45,532 nucleotides of DNA from Burkholderiales bacterium Ga0077543 (lineage in GTDB: Bacteria; Pseudomonadota; Gammaproteobacteria; Burkholderiales; Burkholderiaceae_C): the NCBI GenBank assembly GCA_001464055.1, contig LNET01000039.1, positions 1 through 45,532 of the forward strand, written 5' to 3'. The first letter of the stretch is position 1. Every line of letters begins with the position of its first letter. The position numbers were made by a program, and so were the translations under genes. Positions 29,270 to 38,144 of the stretch are shown here, one piece after another. The notes under the pieces are model-generated. The model saw nothing but the letters and a program-made list of their open reading frames with translations, did not search any database and was not told where the DNA came from.

Positions 29270-29701
29270 TTAGGCGCCGGCTCGCTTCAGACGCCAAGCC
29301 GTGACCTGACCGTGCCGAAGATCGACTTCGACGCGGTCGCCCGCCAGGTCCTGCCAGGCAAAGGTTTCGTCGACAGCGTCGGCGGCGGTGGCCACAGGCG
29401 TGCCCAGGCTGCGCGTGAGCTTCAGCACGTCCACCAGGCGCAAGCCCTGGCGCAGCCTGGCTTGCAGCATCACGGCGTTGTCGACCTCGCCCACCGGGCG
29501 GGCTGCGGCTGCACGCATCGCGCGCAGCGCGCGACTGAACTGCAGCAGCATCCAGAACACGATGACGGTGAGCGCCAGCACCAGGCCTGGCCAGCCATAG
29601 GTCAGGTAACCCACCACCAAGGCGGCCAGCGCCAGGCCCCAGCCGATGGCGGCGCTCAATGACAATCCGAGCGATGCGCGATTTGGAAGCTTTGTCGACA
29701 T
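29270..29701 (-). CDS. small inner-membrane protein of unknown function
   Basis: 143 residues. Two hydrophobic segments near residues 12-50 (LSLSAAIGWGLALAALVVGY, WPGLVLALTVIVFWMLL) are followed by a soluble part of about 90 residues with RPVGEVDNAVMLQARLRQGL and a C-terminal GDRVEVDLRHGQVTAWRLKR. I recognise no named family. It lies 30 bp upstream of ilvE in the same direction and could share its transcript. Its start overlaps the divergent GT25 gene by up to 43 bp. Confidence 0.75.
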   Translation of the reverse strand: MSTKLPNRASLGLSLSAAIGWGLALAALVVGYLTYGWPGLVLALTVIVFWMLLQFSRALRAMRAAAARPVGEVDNAVMLQARLRQGLRLVDVLKLTRSLGTPVATAADAVDETFAWQDLAGDRVEVDLRHGQVTAWRLKRAGA

Positions 29702-30450
29702 GGGTGATCAATCTGGACCGGGCGCCGGACCGGCTGGCCCGCATCAGCGCCCAGCTGGATGGGCTGGGCATGGCCTGGACGCGGCTGGCCGCGGTGGACG
29801 CGAGCCGGCTGCGCCCCGAGCAGCGCGCCCAGCTGGACGATGCCGCCTATCAACAGCGCCACGGCATGAGCCCGGTACTGGGCGAGCTGGGATGTTACCT
29901 GTCGCACGTGGCGGTGATGAAGGCCTTCCTGGCCAGCCCGGCCCGCTTCGCCCTGGTGCTGGAAGACGACGTGTTGCTGCACGCCAGCCTGCCCACCGTG
30001 CTGCAGGGGCTGGTGGCACAGGCCGGCCGCTGGGACATGGTGAAGCTGTCGGGCGTGCACTCGGGCACGCCGGTAGCGGTGGCCCAGGTGGCCCCGGGCC
30101 ACGCGTTGGCCGTGATGCTGAGCCGCTGCACTGGCAGCAGCGCCTACCTGATCAACCGCCGCGCGGCGCAGGCCTACCTGCAGCAGCCCGGCGGGCTGCT
30201 GCCGATGGCCCTGCCCTACGACCATGTCTTTGACCAGGGCTGGCGCTTCGGCTTGAAGGTGCGGCTGGTGACACCGCGCCCCTGCGGGCACGACGAGATG
30301 ATTGCCAGCACCATCGTGGCGCCGCCTGGCGCCACCCGCAAGTTCCACTGGACGCGGCGACTGCCGGCCTTTGCCTACCGGCTGCGCAATGAAGCCAGGC
30401 GCCTGGCCCACGGCCTCGGGCAACTGCTCCGCGAACGCGTGGCCCGCTGA
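29659..30450 (+). CDS. glycosyltransferase family 25 (LPS biosynthesis type)
   Basis: 263 residues. GT25 signatures: WVINLDRAPDRLARI near the N-terminus, GELGCYLSHVAVMKAFL, FALVLEDDVLL with the acidic pair for the nucleotide sugar, and the later SSAYLINRRAAQAYL and LPYDHVFDQGW. The family adds galactose or similar sugars to lipooligosaccharide cores. ATG 29659 gives the longest form but overlaps the divergent membrane-protein gene; ATG 29674 or GTG 29704 would start closer to the conserved VINLDR. The acceptor is unknown. It is alone, away from the polysaccharide locus. Confidence 0.87.
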   Translation: MTIRAMRDLEALSTWVINLDRAPDRLARISAQLDGLGMAWTRLAAVDASRLRPEQRAQLDDAAYQQRHGMSPVLGELGCYLSHVAVMKAFLASPARFALVLEDDVLLHASLPTVLQGLVAQAGRWDMVKLSGVHSGTPVAVAQVAPGHALAVMLSRCTGSSAYLINRRAAQAYLQQPGGLLPMALPYDHVFDQGWRFGLKVRLVTPRPCGHDEMIASTIVAPPGATRKFHWTRRLPAFAYRLRNEARRLAHGLGQLLRERVAR

Positions 30451-30478
30451 AGGCCAGGAAGCCTGGGGCCTGGCCGGC

Positions 30479-30751
30479 CTACAGCGGCTTGGTGCCGATG
30501 TCGGCGCGCACCGCGGCCGGCAGCTTGCCCAGGATGAAGCGGATCGCCAGCGGAATGAGCACGATGTCGTCGACCACACCCAGGAAGGGCACGAACTCGG
30601 GGATCAGGTCGACCGGCGACAGCACGTACAGCACCAGGCCGGCTGCGGCCAGCCTCAGCCAGCCCGGCGACAGCGGGTGGCGCAAGGCCCGCCACAGCGC
30701 CAGAGCGTCGCCGCGCACCACGGTCCACAACAGGGCCAGACGTTTCCACAT
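30479..30751 (-). CDS. DUF1232 (YkvA-like) membrane protein
   Basis: 90 residues from ATG 30751, chosen because GGAGG lies 8 nt upstream; a longer form from 30793 has no such site. The core reads LVLYVLSPVDLIPEFVPFLG then VVDDIVLIPLAIRFIL, the DUF1232 signature (SPVDLIPD/E...G.VDD). One or two membrane helices. Function of the family is not known. It lies in the same direction as the radA gene upstream of it, 59 bp after radA stops. Confidence 0.9.
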   Translation of the reverse strand: MWKRLALLWTVVRGDALALWRALRHPLSPGWLRLAAAGLVLYVLSPVDLIPEFVPFLGVVDDIVLIPLAIRFILGKLPAAVRADIGTKPL

Positions 30752-30810
30752 GAAGCGCACCTCCAAGGGCAGCAACAGAGCAGGCCCATACATGGGCGCT
30801 AGTGAAGACT

Positions 30811-32184
30811 CTACAAGCCGCGAACGATGTCGATCGCCTGTTCGATGCGTTCGACCGCATGCACCGTCAGGCCTTCGATCGCCTTTTTTGGCGCATTTGC
30901 CTTGGGCACCATGGCCACGCTGAAGCCGAGCTTGGCCGCTTCCTTCAGCCGTTCCTGACCGCGCGGCGCCGGCCGCACTTCGCCCGCCAGGCCCACTTCA
31001 CCGAAAGCGATGAAGCCGCGCGGCAGCGGCTTGCCGCGCAGGCTGCTCTGGATGGCCAGCAACACCGCCAGGTCGGCAGCCGGTTCGCCGATGCGCACGC
31101 CACCCACGGCGTTGACGAACACGTCCTGGTCCATGCAGGCCACGCCGGCGTGGCGGTGCAGCACGGCCAGCAGCATGGCCAGGCGGTCGCGGTCCAGGCC
31201 CACCGAAAGGCGCCGCGGGCTGGGCCCCCCGCTGTCCACCAGCGCCTGCAGTTCCACCAGCAGCGGGCGCGTGCCTTCCAGCGTCACCATCACGCAGCTG
31301 CCGGGCACCGGTTCGCCATGGGTGGAAAGGAAGATCGCGCTCGGGTTGCTGACTCCCTTCAGTCCCTTTTCGGTCATGGCGAACACGCCAATCTCGTTGA
31401 CGGCGCCGAAGCGGTTCTTGATGGCGCGCACCAGCCGGAAACTGCTGTGGGTGTCACCTTCGAAATACAGCACGGTGTCGACGATGTGTTCCAGCACCCG
31501 CGGCCCGGCCAGGGCGCCTTCCTTGGTGACATGGCCCACCAGCACGATGGCGCAGCCGCTGGTCTTGGCCAGCCGCGTCAGCTGCGCGGCGCATTCACGC
31601 ACCTGGGCCACCGAACCCGGTGCAGAACTGAGCTGGTCGGAATAGACCGTCTGGATCGAATCGACCACGCACAGCGCCGGGCGTTCGCCGTCCAGCGCTG
31701 CGGCGATGCGTTCCAGCTGGATCTCGGCCAGCACCCGCACCGCCTTGCCGGACAGGCCCAGCCGGCGTGCCCGCAAGGCCACCTGGGCGCCACTTTCCTC
31801 GCCGGTGACGTACAGCACCTTCATCCGGCCCGACATCGAATCCAGCGCCTGCAGCAGCAAGGTGCTCTTGCCGATGCCCGGGTCGCCGCCGATCAGCACC
31901 ACCCCGCCGGCGACGATGCCGCCGCCCAGCACGCGGTCGAGTTCTTCCTGGCCAGTGGGTGTGCGCTCGACGTCGGTGGCATCGATCTCGCTCAGCGTGG
32001 TCACCACCTGCCGGGCGGCGGCGCCACCGGCCAGGGATTCGAAACGGCTGGCCTGCCTGCCACCGGCAGGCTCGATCAGGGTTTCCTCCAGGGTGTTCCA
32101 GGCGCCGCAGGCCGGGCACTTGCCCAGCCATTTCGCGGATGTGGCACCGCAGTCGCGGCAGGTGTAGGTGGTTTTCGCAGCCAT
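30811..32184 (-). CDS. radA: DNA repair protein RadA
   Basis: 457 residues from ATG 32184. An N-terminal C4 zinc finger (Cys9, Cys12, Cys23, Cys26 in CRDCGATSAKWLGKCPAC) precedes the RecA-like ATPase with Walker A GGDPGIGKST (about 99-108), Walker B in LCVVDSIQT, the RadA-specific KNRFG motif in VRAIKNRFGAVNE, and a C-terminal Lon-like domain (GGVRIGEPAADLAVLLA, FGEVGLAGEVRP). RadA promotes branch migration in recombination. Upstream in-frame codons to 32301 lack family sequence. It is divergent from the PEP-CTERM gene. Confidence 0.97.
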   Translation of the reverse strand: MAAKTTYTCRDCGATSAKWLGKCPACGAWNTLEETLIEPAGGRQASRFESLAGGAAARQVVTTLSEIDATDVERTPTGQEELDRVLGGGIVAGGVVLIGGDPGIGKSTLLLQALDSMSGRMKVLYVTGEESGAQVALRARRLGLSGKAVRVLAEIQLERIAAALDGERPALCVVDSIQTVYSDQLSSAPGSVAQVRECAAQLTRLAKTSGCAIVLVGHVTKEGALAGPRVLEHIVDTVLYFEGDTHSSFRLVRAIKNRFGAVNEIGVFAMTEKGLKGVSNPSAIFLSTHGEPVPGSCVMVTLEGTRPLLVELQALVDSGGPSPRRLSVGLDRDRLAMLLAVLHRHAGVACMDQDVFVNAVGGVRIGEPAADLAVLLAIQSSLRGKPLPRGFIAFGEVGLAGEVRPAPRGQERLKEAAKLGFSVAMVPKANAPKKAIEGLTVHAVERIEQAIDIVRGL

Positions 32185-32320
32185 GATCCGGATTGTCGGG
32201 CGCTGCGGCCGGACCAGACGGCCTGCAACGGCGTCGGAAAACTTGACATGCGATACCGCAGTTTTTGGCGACCTCGATTTTTTTCTATGCAAATCAAGCA
32301 CTTGGAAAGGAAATTCGGGG

Positions 32321-32336
32321 TGGCACGTGGTTTGCT
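32321..32336 (+). promoter_or_regulatory. sigma-54 (RpoN) promoter of the PEP-CTERM gene
   Basis: TGGCACGTGGTTTGCT is an exact match to the -24/-12 consensus TGGCAC-N5-TTGC(A/T). It lies 55 bp before the ATG at 32392, with a good AGGAG ribosome site at 32381-32385. A sigma-54 promoter needs an enhancer-binding activator; in PEP-CTERM bacteria this is thought to be PrsR of the PrsK/PrsR system. No activator gene is in view. A weak inverted repeat AAAACT (32238-32243)/AGTTTT (32260-32265) lies at a suitable enhancer distance. Confidence 0.88.
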
Positions 32337-32391
32337 CATGAGATGCGGGTCAGATAGAAATCAGCCCGCCTTCAATCTTCAGGAGTCCTCC

Positions 32392-33072
32392 ATGAAACGT
32401 CTCTCTCTCGCCCTGGCAGCCCTGTTGGCCGTCGGCGGTGCTCAGGCAGCCCCCGTGAACCTTGAGTTCAGCTGGGGCAACCCCATCGTCGAAACCACGA
32501 CCGAAATCAACCAGAGCGGCCAATTGGGCCTGTTCGATAGCAGCCTCGGCACCCTGACGGGCGTGTCGCTGACGGTGTTCGGCAGCGCAACCTTCGCGTT
32601 TTCGGGCACCAACCGTGCTTCGGGCACGGAAGTGGCCGACATCACCAGCTCCACCCGTCTGACCTTCAATTCGACGATCGGCGCCTTGACCCCGTTCCTG
32701 GCGAACGCGATCAACCTGTCGTTCAGCAGCGGTGACCAGACCTACGCTGTCGGCGAAACGAAGAACTTCGGCCCCGTCGGCCGCAGCGACAGCGCGAACG
32801 ACGACCTGTTCGCCATCCGTGCTGCACTGACGCAAGCCGGTGGTGGCGAATTCACCCTGGGCTGCCGTTCGCTGTCCGGCCTGAACGTGCTGGGCGGTGG
32901 TGGCAACATCAACACGACGCAGCAGACCCGTGCTGGTTGCGGCGCGACCATCGTCTACACGTACGAGCCGAACACGCCGCCTCCGCAGGTGCCTGAGCCC
33001 GCTTCGCTGGCCCTGGTCGGTCTGGCGCTGGCCGGTGCAAGCCTGGCCACCCGTCGCCGTCGTCAGGCCTGA
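32392..33072 (+). CDS. PEP-CTERM sorting-signal protein (exosortase substrate)
   Basis: 226 residues. Signal peptide 1-19 (MKRLSLALAALLAVGGAQA). The mature part is Ser/Thr/Asn/Gly-rich and beta-prone, with only two Cys (in LGCRSLSG and RAGCGAT). The C-terminus is a textbook PEP-CTERM tripartite signal: VPEPASLALVGLALAG, more hydrophobic residues, then RRRRQA. Exosortase cuts at such signals so the protein is released to the outer surface or exopolysaccharide matrix. It has a sigma-54 promoter and a strong terminator, so it is a one-gene unit. Exosortase genes are not in this window. Codon use here is less GC-rich at some third positions than neighbours, consistent with high expression. Exact role unknown; floc or biofilm matrix protein is likely. 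Confidence 0.93.
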   Translation: MKRLSLALAALLAVGGAQAAPVNLEFSWGNPIVETTTEINQSGQLGLFDSSLGTLTGVSLTVFGSATFAFSGTNRASGTEVADITSSTRLTFNSTIGALTPFLANAINLSFSSGDQTYAVGETKNFGPVGRSDSANDDLFAIRAALTQAGGGEFTLGCRSLSGLNVLGGGGNINTTQQTRAGCGATIVYTYEPNTPPPQVPEPASLALVGLALAGASLATRRRRQA

Positions 33073-33106
33073 TCGAATAAAGCGCCTCGGCGCTTCGTTC
33101 ATCAAG

Positions 33107-33132
33107 GAAAGCCCGGCTCGCCGGGCTTTTTT
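33107..33132 (+). terminator. rho-independent terminator after the PEP-CTERM gene
   Basis: AAAGCCCGG (33108-33116), loop CTCG, CCGGGCTTT (33121-33129), continuing to a run of six T ending at 33132. It may also act on the convergent carotenoid oxygenase transcript, since AAA lies on the other side. Confidence 0.92.
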
Positions 33133-33159
33133 CATGGCCGCGCAGAACGGCTTGCGGGC

Positions 33160-34689
33160 TCAGGTGGCTGCCGTGAAGTTGCCATGGAAGCCCAAGGGCA
33201 GAACATAGGGCAACACAGCCTGGGCCACCGGGCCGGTCGCCAGGTCGGCAGCCTCCAGCAGGTTCAGCACTGTGGCCTGCTTCGCGGCGTCGAAGGTGGT
33301 GCCCAGCACCCAGGCTTCCAGCTCGCCGCTGCGGCCCGGCTTGGGCACCAGGATGTGCTCTTCGGCCACTACTTGCGGGCCGTAGTCGAAGCGCTGGGTT
33401 CGCCCACTCGGCATGTGGGTCAGCTGCAGGCCCTGCAACAGCGAGGCGTCGCGACCGCCCGCGCTGTCCCAGCTGGCGCCACACAGCAACCACTGCGCCG
33501 CCTCGGCACCGCCCAGGCCGATGCGTTTAGGATTGATGCGTGGGAACTCCACCACCGTGGCCGCATGGCGCTCGGCCTGGGCGCGACCGCTGGCCATGTC
33601 CAGCCGCACCGTCTGCAGCTGCGAACCTCCGGCCGGCGAGGGCTCCCCCGCCATCAGCGCCACCGCGCCACGATCCAGGAACCAGGCGTCTGGCGCCCCC
33701 ACGAAACTCAGCACCACGGCACCGTCGCCGGCCTCGTGGGCGTTGCCGATGTGAAACACCATCTGCGGCGGGAGCTCGAACACGCGCCGGCGCGCGATGT
33801 CGGCCTTGTCCATCACCAGGATGCGCAGCGGCTCACCCGGGTCCATCTCAAAACGGCGCGGGCCGTCACCCACAGGGCGACTGAAGTCCAGCTTCACCGG
33901 CGGCAGCGGCACCACCAGGTAGCGCCCGGTCACCGCCATGTCGTGCACCATGCCGCCGGGATAGGGCGAGCTGCCGTGCTGGATGCTCAGGAGCCGGCCG
34001 TCCGGCCCCACCTGCCAGACGACGAAGTGGCGGCCCATGGTGCCGATGTTCCACAGGTGCCCGCCAGCGTCCACTTTCGGATGGGCAGTGAAAGGCAGGC
34101 CGGCCAGGTCGGCCCGCCAGGTCACCGGCCCTTGCGTGCTCAAGTCCTTCGGGTCCAGGCCGTAGGCCGATCCGCCTTCCCACATCGCCAGCACCCGGCC
34201 CGCGTGTTCCAGTGCATTCGTGTTGGCGGCGTTGATGCTGTCGGCGCCAGTGATGGGCGGCCCGCCTTCGATGGCCGTGCCCAGCGCATTGAACAGGAAA
34301 CGGCCGGCCGCACGTTCGGCCATCAGCTTGGATGTCTGCACCAGGCGTCCGCGATGGCCGATCCGGCCACCGTACAGCGTGAACTGCTGGACCATGCCGT
34401 CGCCGTCGAACCAGTGGTGGTAGCGCTGGCCGGCGCGTTCGAACAAGGCCGGGCCGTTGCGGTAGAAGCGCCCGCGCAAGGCCTCGGGCCAGCGTCCGCG
34501 GGTGGGCACCGATTCGGCAAGGCGGTCGCCGCTGGTGTCGTCGACACCCAGAAACGGCGTCAGCAGCGGGTTCGCGGCGAGCCGGGCGCGGATGCGGTCG
34601 GCTGCTGCCGGCCGGGATTGTGCCGGCAGCAGCCAGGCGGTGCCCAGGCCGGCTGCTGCCAGCCCCTGCAGCAAGCGGCGGCGGCTCAT
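33160..34689 (-). CDS. carotenoid oxygenase-family protein, exported (Tat)
   Basis: 509 residues. A Tat-like leader MSRRRLLQGLAAAGLGTAW is at the N-terminus. The seven-bladed propeller of the RPE65/CCD family has four iron-binding His, all visible in context: FTAHPKVD, GGMVHDMAV, MVFHIGNAHE and, near the C-terminus, GFHGNFT. RGRFYRNGPALFE and WFDGDGMVQQF are family blocks near the N-terminus. The family cleaves carotenoids, apocarotenoids or stilbene-like lignin compounds with O2. An exported member is less usual. Start overlaps the DUF2141 stop by ATGA, so the pair forms an operon. Substrate unknown. Confidence 0.9.
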   Translation of the reverse strand: MSRRRLLQGLAAAGLGTAWLLPAQSRPAAADRIRARLAANPLLTPFLGVDDTSGDRLAESVPTRGRWPEALRGRFYRNGPALFERAGQRYHHWFDGDGMVQQFTLYGGRIGHRGRLVQTSKLMAERAAGRFLFNALGTAIEGGPPITGADSINAANTNALEHAGRVLAMWEGGSAYGLDPKDLSTQGPVTWRADLAGLPFTAHPKVDAGGHLWNIGTMGRHFVVWQVGPDGRLLSIQHGSSPYPGGMVHDMAVTGRYLVVPLPPVKLDFSRPVGDGPRRFEMDPGEPLRILVMDKADIARRRVFELPPQMVFHIGNAHEAGDGAVVLSFVGAPDAWFLDRGAVALMAGEPSPAGGSQLQTVRLDMASGRAQAERHAATVVEFPRINPKRIGLGGAEAAQWLLCGASWDSAGGRDASLLQGLQLTHMPSGRTQRFDYGPQVVAEEHILVPKPGRSGELEAWVLGTTFDAAKQATVLNLLEAADLATGPVAQAVLPYVLPLGFHGNFTAAT

Positions 34690-35105
34690 CGCGACATCCT
34701 CACCACCAGCGGCTGGACGCTCACCAGCACTCGCGCCGTGGCCCAGGTCGGCCCGGTCATGCCCGGGCTGCCCGAAGAACCCCAGGGTTCGGTGGGCAGT
34801 CCCAGCAGGTTCGTGCCCATCTTGCCGTCGCTGTCCAGGTCCTGGTACAGCATCAGCGCGACATCCGGACCCGTCAGGCCGCAGATCTCGAAACGCATCG
34901 TCGCTTCTCCGGCCACCAGCCGCAGCGCGGCCGCGGGCTTGCGATTGAAGCTGGCTTCGTCGTTGAAGGCCGAGATCATCAGGTGCCCTTGCTGGGGGCG
35001 TACGCTCTGCACTTCGACGCTGGCGCAGCCCTCGGCGGCGCTCGTGCTGGTGTGCAGCACGGCCGACGAGGCCAGCAGCAGGGCGGGAAACAGGTTGTGG
35101 CGCAT
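34686..35105 (-). CDS. DUF2141 secreted protein
   Basis: 139 residues. Signal peptide 1 to about 24 (MRHNLFPALLLASSAVLHTS). The mature part has the DUF2141 blocks: GHLMISAFNDEASFNRKPAA, TMRFEICGLTGPDVALMLYQDLDSDGKMGTN (central piece YQDLDSDGKMGTN) and LGLPTEPWGSSGSPG. Two or three Cys could form a disulfide. Function of the family is unknown; it is often near carotenoid or sterol-like enzymes. It is the first gene of a two-gene operon with the carotenoid oxygenase. Confidence 0.88.
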   Translation of the reverse strand: MRHNLFPALLLASSAVLHTSTSAAEGCASVEVQSVRPQQGHLMISAFNDEASFNRKPAAALRLVAGEATMRFEICGLTGPDVALMLYQDLDSDGKMGTNLLGLPTEPWGSSGSPGMTGPTWATARVLVSVQPLVVRMSR

Positions 35106-35233
35106 CGCGAGACTCCGGCGTTGGGGTGGGGATGCCTCGCATTCTTCGCAGCACGTCGTGATGGCGCAGCCCTTGTGCGACAGAGCGGCGAACACTGGTG
35201 CGGAACGTGTGTTGCCGCTCGCGAACCGCAGCG

Positions 35234-35644
35234 TCAATCGCTGACGCGCTGACGCCCCGCCTTCACCTCGCCGCGCCGCGCCTTGCCATCCAGCCGCCGC
35301 CGCTTCGAGGCCCGCGTCGGCCGCGTCGCCAGCCGCGGCAGTTCCGGTGCGAGCACGGCATCCAGCAGGGCTTGCAGGCGGGCCAGCGCATCGGCCTGGT
35401 TGCGTGGCAGGCTGCGGTGGGTCTGGGCCTTGATGACGACCACGCCATCGCCACTGATGCGCTGGTCGGGCCAGCCCAGCAGGCGTTGCTTGACGTCTTC
35501 GGGCAGGCTGGACGCACCGATGTCGAAGCGCAGATGGGCTGCGCTCGACACCTTGTTGACGTTCTGCCCACCCGCGCCTTGCGAACGGATGGCCGTGAAC
35601 TCGACCTCGGCCGGGTCGATGACGACCGCTGGGCGCGTGGTCAC
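35234..35644 (-). CDS. arfB: alternative ribosome-rescue factor ArfB (peptidyl-tRNA hydrolase)
   Basis: 136 residues from GTG 35644, which overlaps the alr stop as GTGA. The catalytic GGQ is in [16 protein letters not shown] near residues 20-35. The C-terminal tail is rich in Arg/Lys ([20 protein letters not shown]), as needed to enter the mRNA channel of stalled ribosomes. Length fits ArfB/YaeJ (about 140). It rescues non-stop ribosomes by hydrolysing peptidyl-tRNA. Confidence 0.95.
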   Translation of the reverse strand: MTTRPAVVIDPAEVEFTAIRSQGAGGQNVNKVSSAAHLRFDIGASSLPEDVKQRLLGWPDQRISGDGVVVIKAQTHRSLPRNQADALARLQALLDAVLAPELPRLATRPTRASKRRRLDGKARRGEVKAGRQRVSD

Positions 35645-36732
35645 ACCGCCGGAGAAACGGAAATCGGCACGCGTGCGGCCACCGCACACATCAGCTCGTA
35701 GCCGATGGTGCCCGCCGCAAAGGCCACCTCGTCGATGGCCAGCATGCTGCCGGCAGGACCGCGGCCCCAGAGCGTGACCTCGCTGCCGATGCCGGCGTCA
35801 GGCAGGGCCGACAGATCGGCCACCAGCATGTCCATCGACACCCGGCCCACAGTGCCGCTGCGCCGGCCGTCCACCAGGATCGGCGTGCCGGTGCCGCAAT
35901 GGCGCGGGTAGCCATCGGCGTAACCGCAGGCGACGATGCCGATGCGCATCGCCCGATCGGCCACGAAGCGGCTGCCATAGCCGACGGCGTCGCCGGGTTC
36001 GAGCCGTTGCACCGCAATGATCTTCGAGCGCAGGGTCATTGTCGGCTGCAACTGCCAGTGGTGGATGTCGTGCTCGGGGAAGTCGGGCGAACTGCCGTAC
36101 AACAGGATGCCGGCACGCACCCAGTCGTTTTTCAGCCCATGGCGCAGCAGGGCGGCGCTGTTGCTCAGGCTGCGCTCGCCGGGAAGGTCGTTCGTGGCGG
36201 CATCGAAGCGGGACATCTGGCGGGAGACGCCAGCTTCGCCGTCGGCGTCGGCGAAGTGCGTCATCAGCGTCACCTCCTCGACCTGCGGCAGGGCTTGCAG
36301 CCGGGTCCAGGCGCTGCGGAAGGCGGCCGGCGTGAAGCCGAGCCGGTTCATGCCACTGTTCATCTTGAGGAACACGCGGTGCGGGGCCTGGGTCTTGTGA
36401 TTGGCCAGCCAGTCGATCTGTTCCTCGCAATGCACCACATGCCACAACCCCAGGCGCGAGCACAGCTCCAGGTCACGGGGCTCGAAGGCTCCTTCCAGCA
36501 GCAGGATCGGCCCGCGCCAGTCCAGGGCACGCAGCACCTCGGCCTCGTGCAGGTCGAGCAATGCAAAGCCGTCGGCACCCCGCAGGCCGGCAAAGGCAAG
36601 ACCGACACCATGCCCGTAGGCATTGGCCTTGACGACCGCCCAGACGCGCGCGTCGGGCGCGGCAGCGCGGGCGCGTTCCAGGTTGTGCGCGAGCGCGTCG
36701 GTATGCACCTGGGCTTGGATGGGACGGGGCAT
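35641..36732 (-). CDS. alr: alanine racemase
   Basis: 363 residues from ATG 36732. PLP lysine Lys35 in [43 protein letters not shown] and the catalytic-Tyr region [27 protein letters not shown] near the C-terminus. It supplies D-alanine for peptidoglycan. Overlaps arfB by 4 bp. Divergent from lplT. Confidence 0.97.
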   Translation of the reverse strand: MPRPIQAQVHTDALAHNLERARAAAPDARVWAVVKANAYGHGVGLAFAGLRGADGFALLDLHEAEVLRALDWRGPILLLEGAFEPRDLELCSRLGLWHVVHCEEQIDWLANHKTQAPHRVFLKMNSGMNRLGFTPAAFRSAWTRLQALPQVEEVTLMTHFADADGEAGVSRQMSRFDAATNDLPGERSLSNSAALLRHGLKNDWVRAGILLYGSSPDFPEHDIHHWQLQPTMTLRSKIIAVQRLEPGDAVGYGSRFVADRAMRIGIVACGYADGYPRHCGTGTPILVDGRRSGTVGRVSMDMLVADLSALPDAGIGSEVTLWGRGPAGSMLAIDEVAFAAGTIGYELMCAVAARVPISVSPAV

Positions 36733-36856
36733 GTGCCGGATTCTGCCAGCGCAACCCCACGCAGACCTGCATGCTATAACCCGGCGCCCCAGCAGGAGAC
36801 AGATCACGCCCCCGCCCGTGCACCCGCACCGGGACGGCAGGCTCAAGCGCGCCGCG

Positions 36857-38134
36857 ATGAAAAAAGGTTTCTCGACCATCATGTCGGCGCAGTTCTTCAG
36901 CTCGCTGGCTGACAACGCGCTTCTGGTGGCCGCCGTCGAACTGCTGCGCACCAGCCAGGCGCCGGCCTGGCAGGTGCCAGCCCTGGCACCGATGTTCGCG
37001 CTGTTCTACGTGGTGCTGGCCCCTTTTGTCGGCGCCTTCGCCGACGCCTTGCCCAAGGGCCGGGTGATGTTCATCTCGAACACCATCAAGATCGTGGGCT
37101 GCCTGCTGATGCTGTTCGGCACCCATCCCTTGCTGGCCTACGCGGTGGTGGGCCTGGGGGCGGCAGCCTATTCGCCAGCAAAGTACGGCATCCTGACGGA
37201 GCTGCTGCCGGCGTCGCTGCTGGTCAAGGGCAACGGCTGGATCGAAGGGCTCACGGTCGGATCGATCGTGCTGGGCATCCTGCTCGGCGGCCAGCTCATC
37301 GGTGCACGTGTCTCGGGCTTCCTGCTCGGACTGGACCTGCCAGGGCCGGACCTGGGGATCGACACCGCAGCCGAAGTCGCGATCGCGGCGATCGTGTTTC
37401 TCTACATCACCGCAGCCGCCTTCAATCTCTTCATTCCCCGCACCACGGCGCCGCTGCAACCCATCCAGCACGGGCCGGCCTGGATGGTGCGCGACTTCTC
37501 GCAGTGCAATTCGCGGCTGTGGGCCGACAAGCTGGGCCAGATCTCCCTGGCCACCACGACGCTGCTGTGGGGCGTGTTCGGCAACCTGCGCCTGATCGTC
37601 TTCGCCTGGGCCGCAGCGGCGCTGGGTTACACCACGGCCCAGGCGTCGAACCTCGCGGGCGTGGTGGTGATCGGTTCGGTCGCCGGTGCGGTCGCAGCCT
37701 CGGCCATGACCAAGCTGGACAAGGCCACCAACGTCATCCCCCTGGCGATCGTCGTCGGACTGCTCATGATCGGTCTGAACGTGATCAGGGATCTCTGGGT
37801 GGCAGTCCCCTTCCTGGTGCTGCTGGGCGCGCTCTGCGGCTTCCTGATCGTGCCGATGAACGCGCTGCTGCAGCACCGCGGCCACAACCTCATGGGCGCC
37901 GGCCGTTCGATCGCCGTGCAGAACTTCAACGAACAGGCCTGCATCCTGGTCCTGGGTGCGTTCTACGTCGGCATGACCCGGCTGGGCCTGTCGGCCTTCG
38001 TTGCCATCGCCGTGTTCGGGCTGCTGGTGGCGTGCACGATGGAGCTCATCAGGCGCTGGCACCGCAGCAATGCCGTCCGCCATCATGCCGAGGTCGAACG
38101 CCTGCTGGTCATTGCGCGCACCGACGGGCACTGA
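36857..38134 (+). CDS. lplT: lysophospholipid transporter LplT (MFS)
   Basis: 425 residues, 12 membrane segments. Starts [23 protein letters not shown], the typical LplT opening (core [14 protein letters not shown]), then [15 protein letters not shown] and [45 protein letters not shown] (core [16 protein letters not shown]). It flips lysophospholipids inward across the inner membrane for re-acylation. No acyltransferase Aas partner is adjacent. Divergent from alr across 124 bp; the EamA gene follows 10 bp downstream and probably shares its transcript. Confidence 0.93.
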   Translation: MKKGFSTIMSAQFFSSLADNALLVAAVELLRTSQAPAWQVPALAPMFALFYVVLAPFVGAFADALPKGRVMFISNTIKIVGCLLMLFGTHPLLAYAVVGLGAAAYSPAKYGILTELLPASLLVKGNGWIEGLTVGSIVLGILLGGQLIGARVSGFLLGLDLPGPDLGIDTAAEVAIAAIVFLYITAAAFNLFIPRTTAPLQPIQHGPAWMVRDFSQCNSRLWADKLGQISLATTTLLWGVFGNLRLIVFAWAAAALGYTTAQASNLAGVVVIGSVAGAVAASAMTKLDKATNVIPLAIVVGLLMIGLNVIRDLWVAVPFLVLLGALCGFLIVPMNALLQHRGHNLMGAGRSIAVQNFNEQACILVLGAFYVGMTRLGLSAFVAIAVFGLLVACTMELIRRWHRSNAVRHHAEVERLLVIARTDGH

Positions 38135-38144
38135 CCGGGCGCCG

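Noticed and set aside
29659..29701. Overlap of the divergent membrane-protein and GT25 genes taken as a real head-to-head overlap
   Set aside because: The GT25 gene can start at 29674 or GTG 29704, nearer the conserved VINLDR motif, so the overlap may be only a start-choice artefact.
30775..30781. ACAGAGC, reverse complement of GCTCTGT, upstream of the DUF1232 gene
   Set aside because: No TGTAT-like block is found at 15-16 nt spacing. A similar lone ACAGAGC at 35180-35186 upstream of the DUF2141 gene also lacks the second block.
32243..32248. TTGACA in the radA/PEP-CTERM gap, a possible sigma-70 -35 box
   Set aside because: No reasonable -10 box lies 16-18 bp downstream (the region is CGCAGTTTTTGG), and the sigma-54 promoter closer to the gene is an exact match.
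33080..33095. Hairpin AAGCGCC-TC-GGCGCTT just after the PEP-CTERM stop
   Set aside because: It has no following T tract; the real terminator is the next hairpin at 33107-33132. It may only stabilise the mRNA end.
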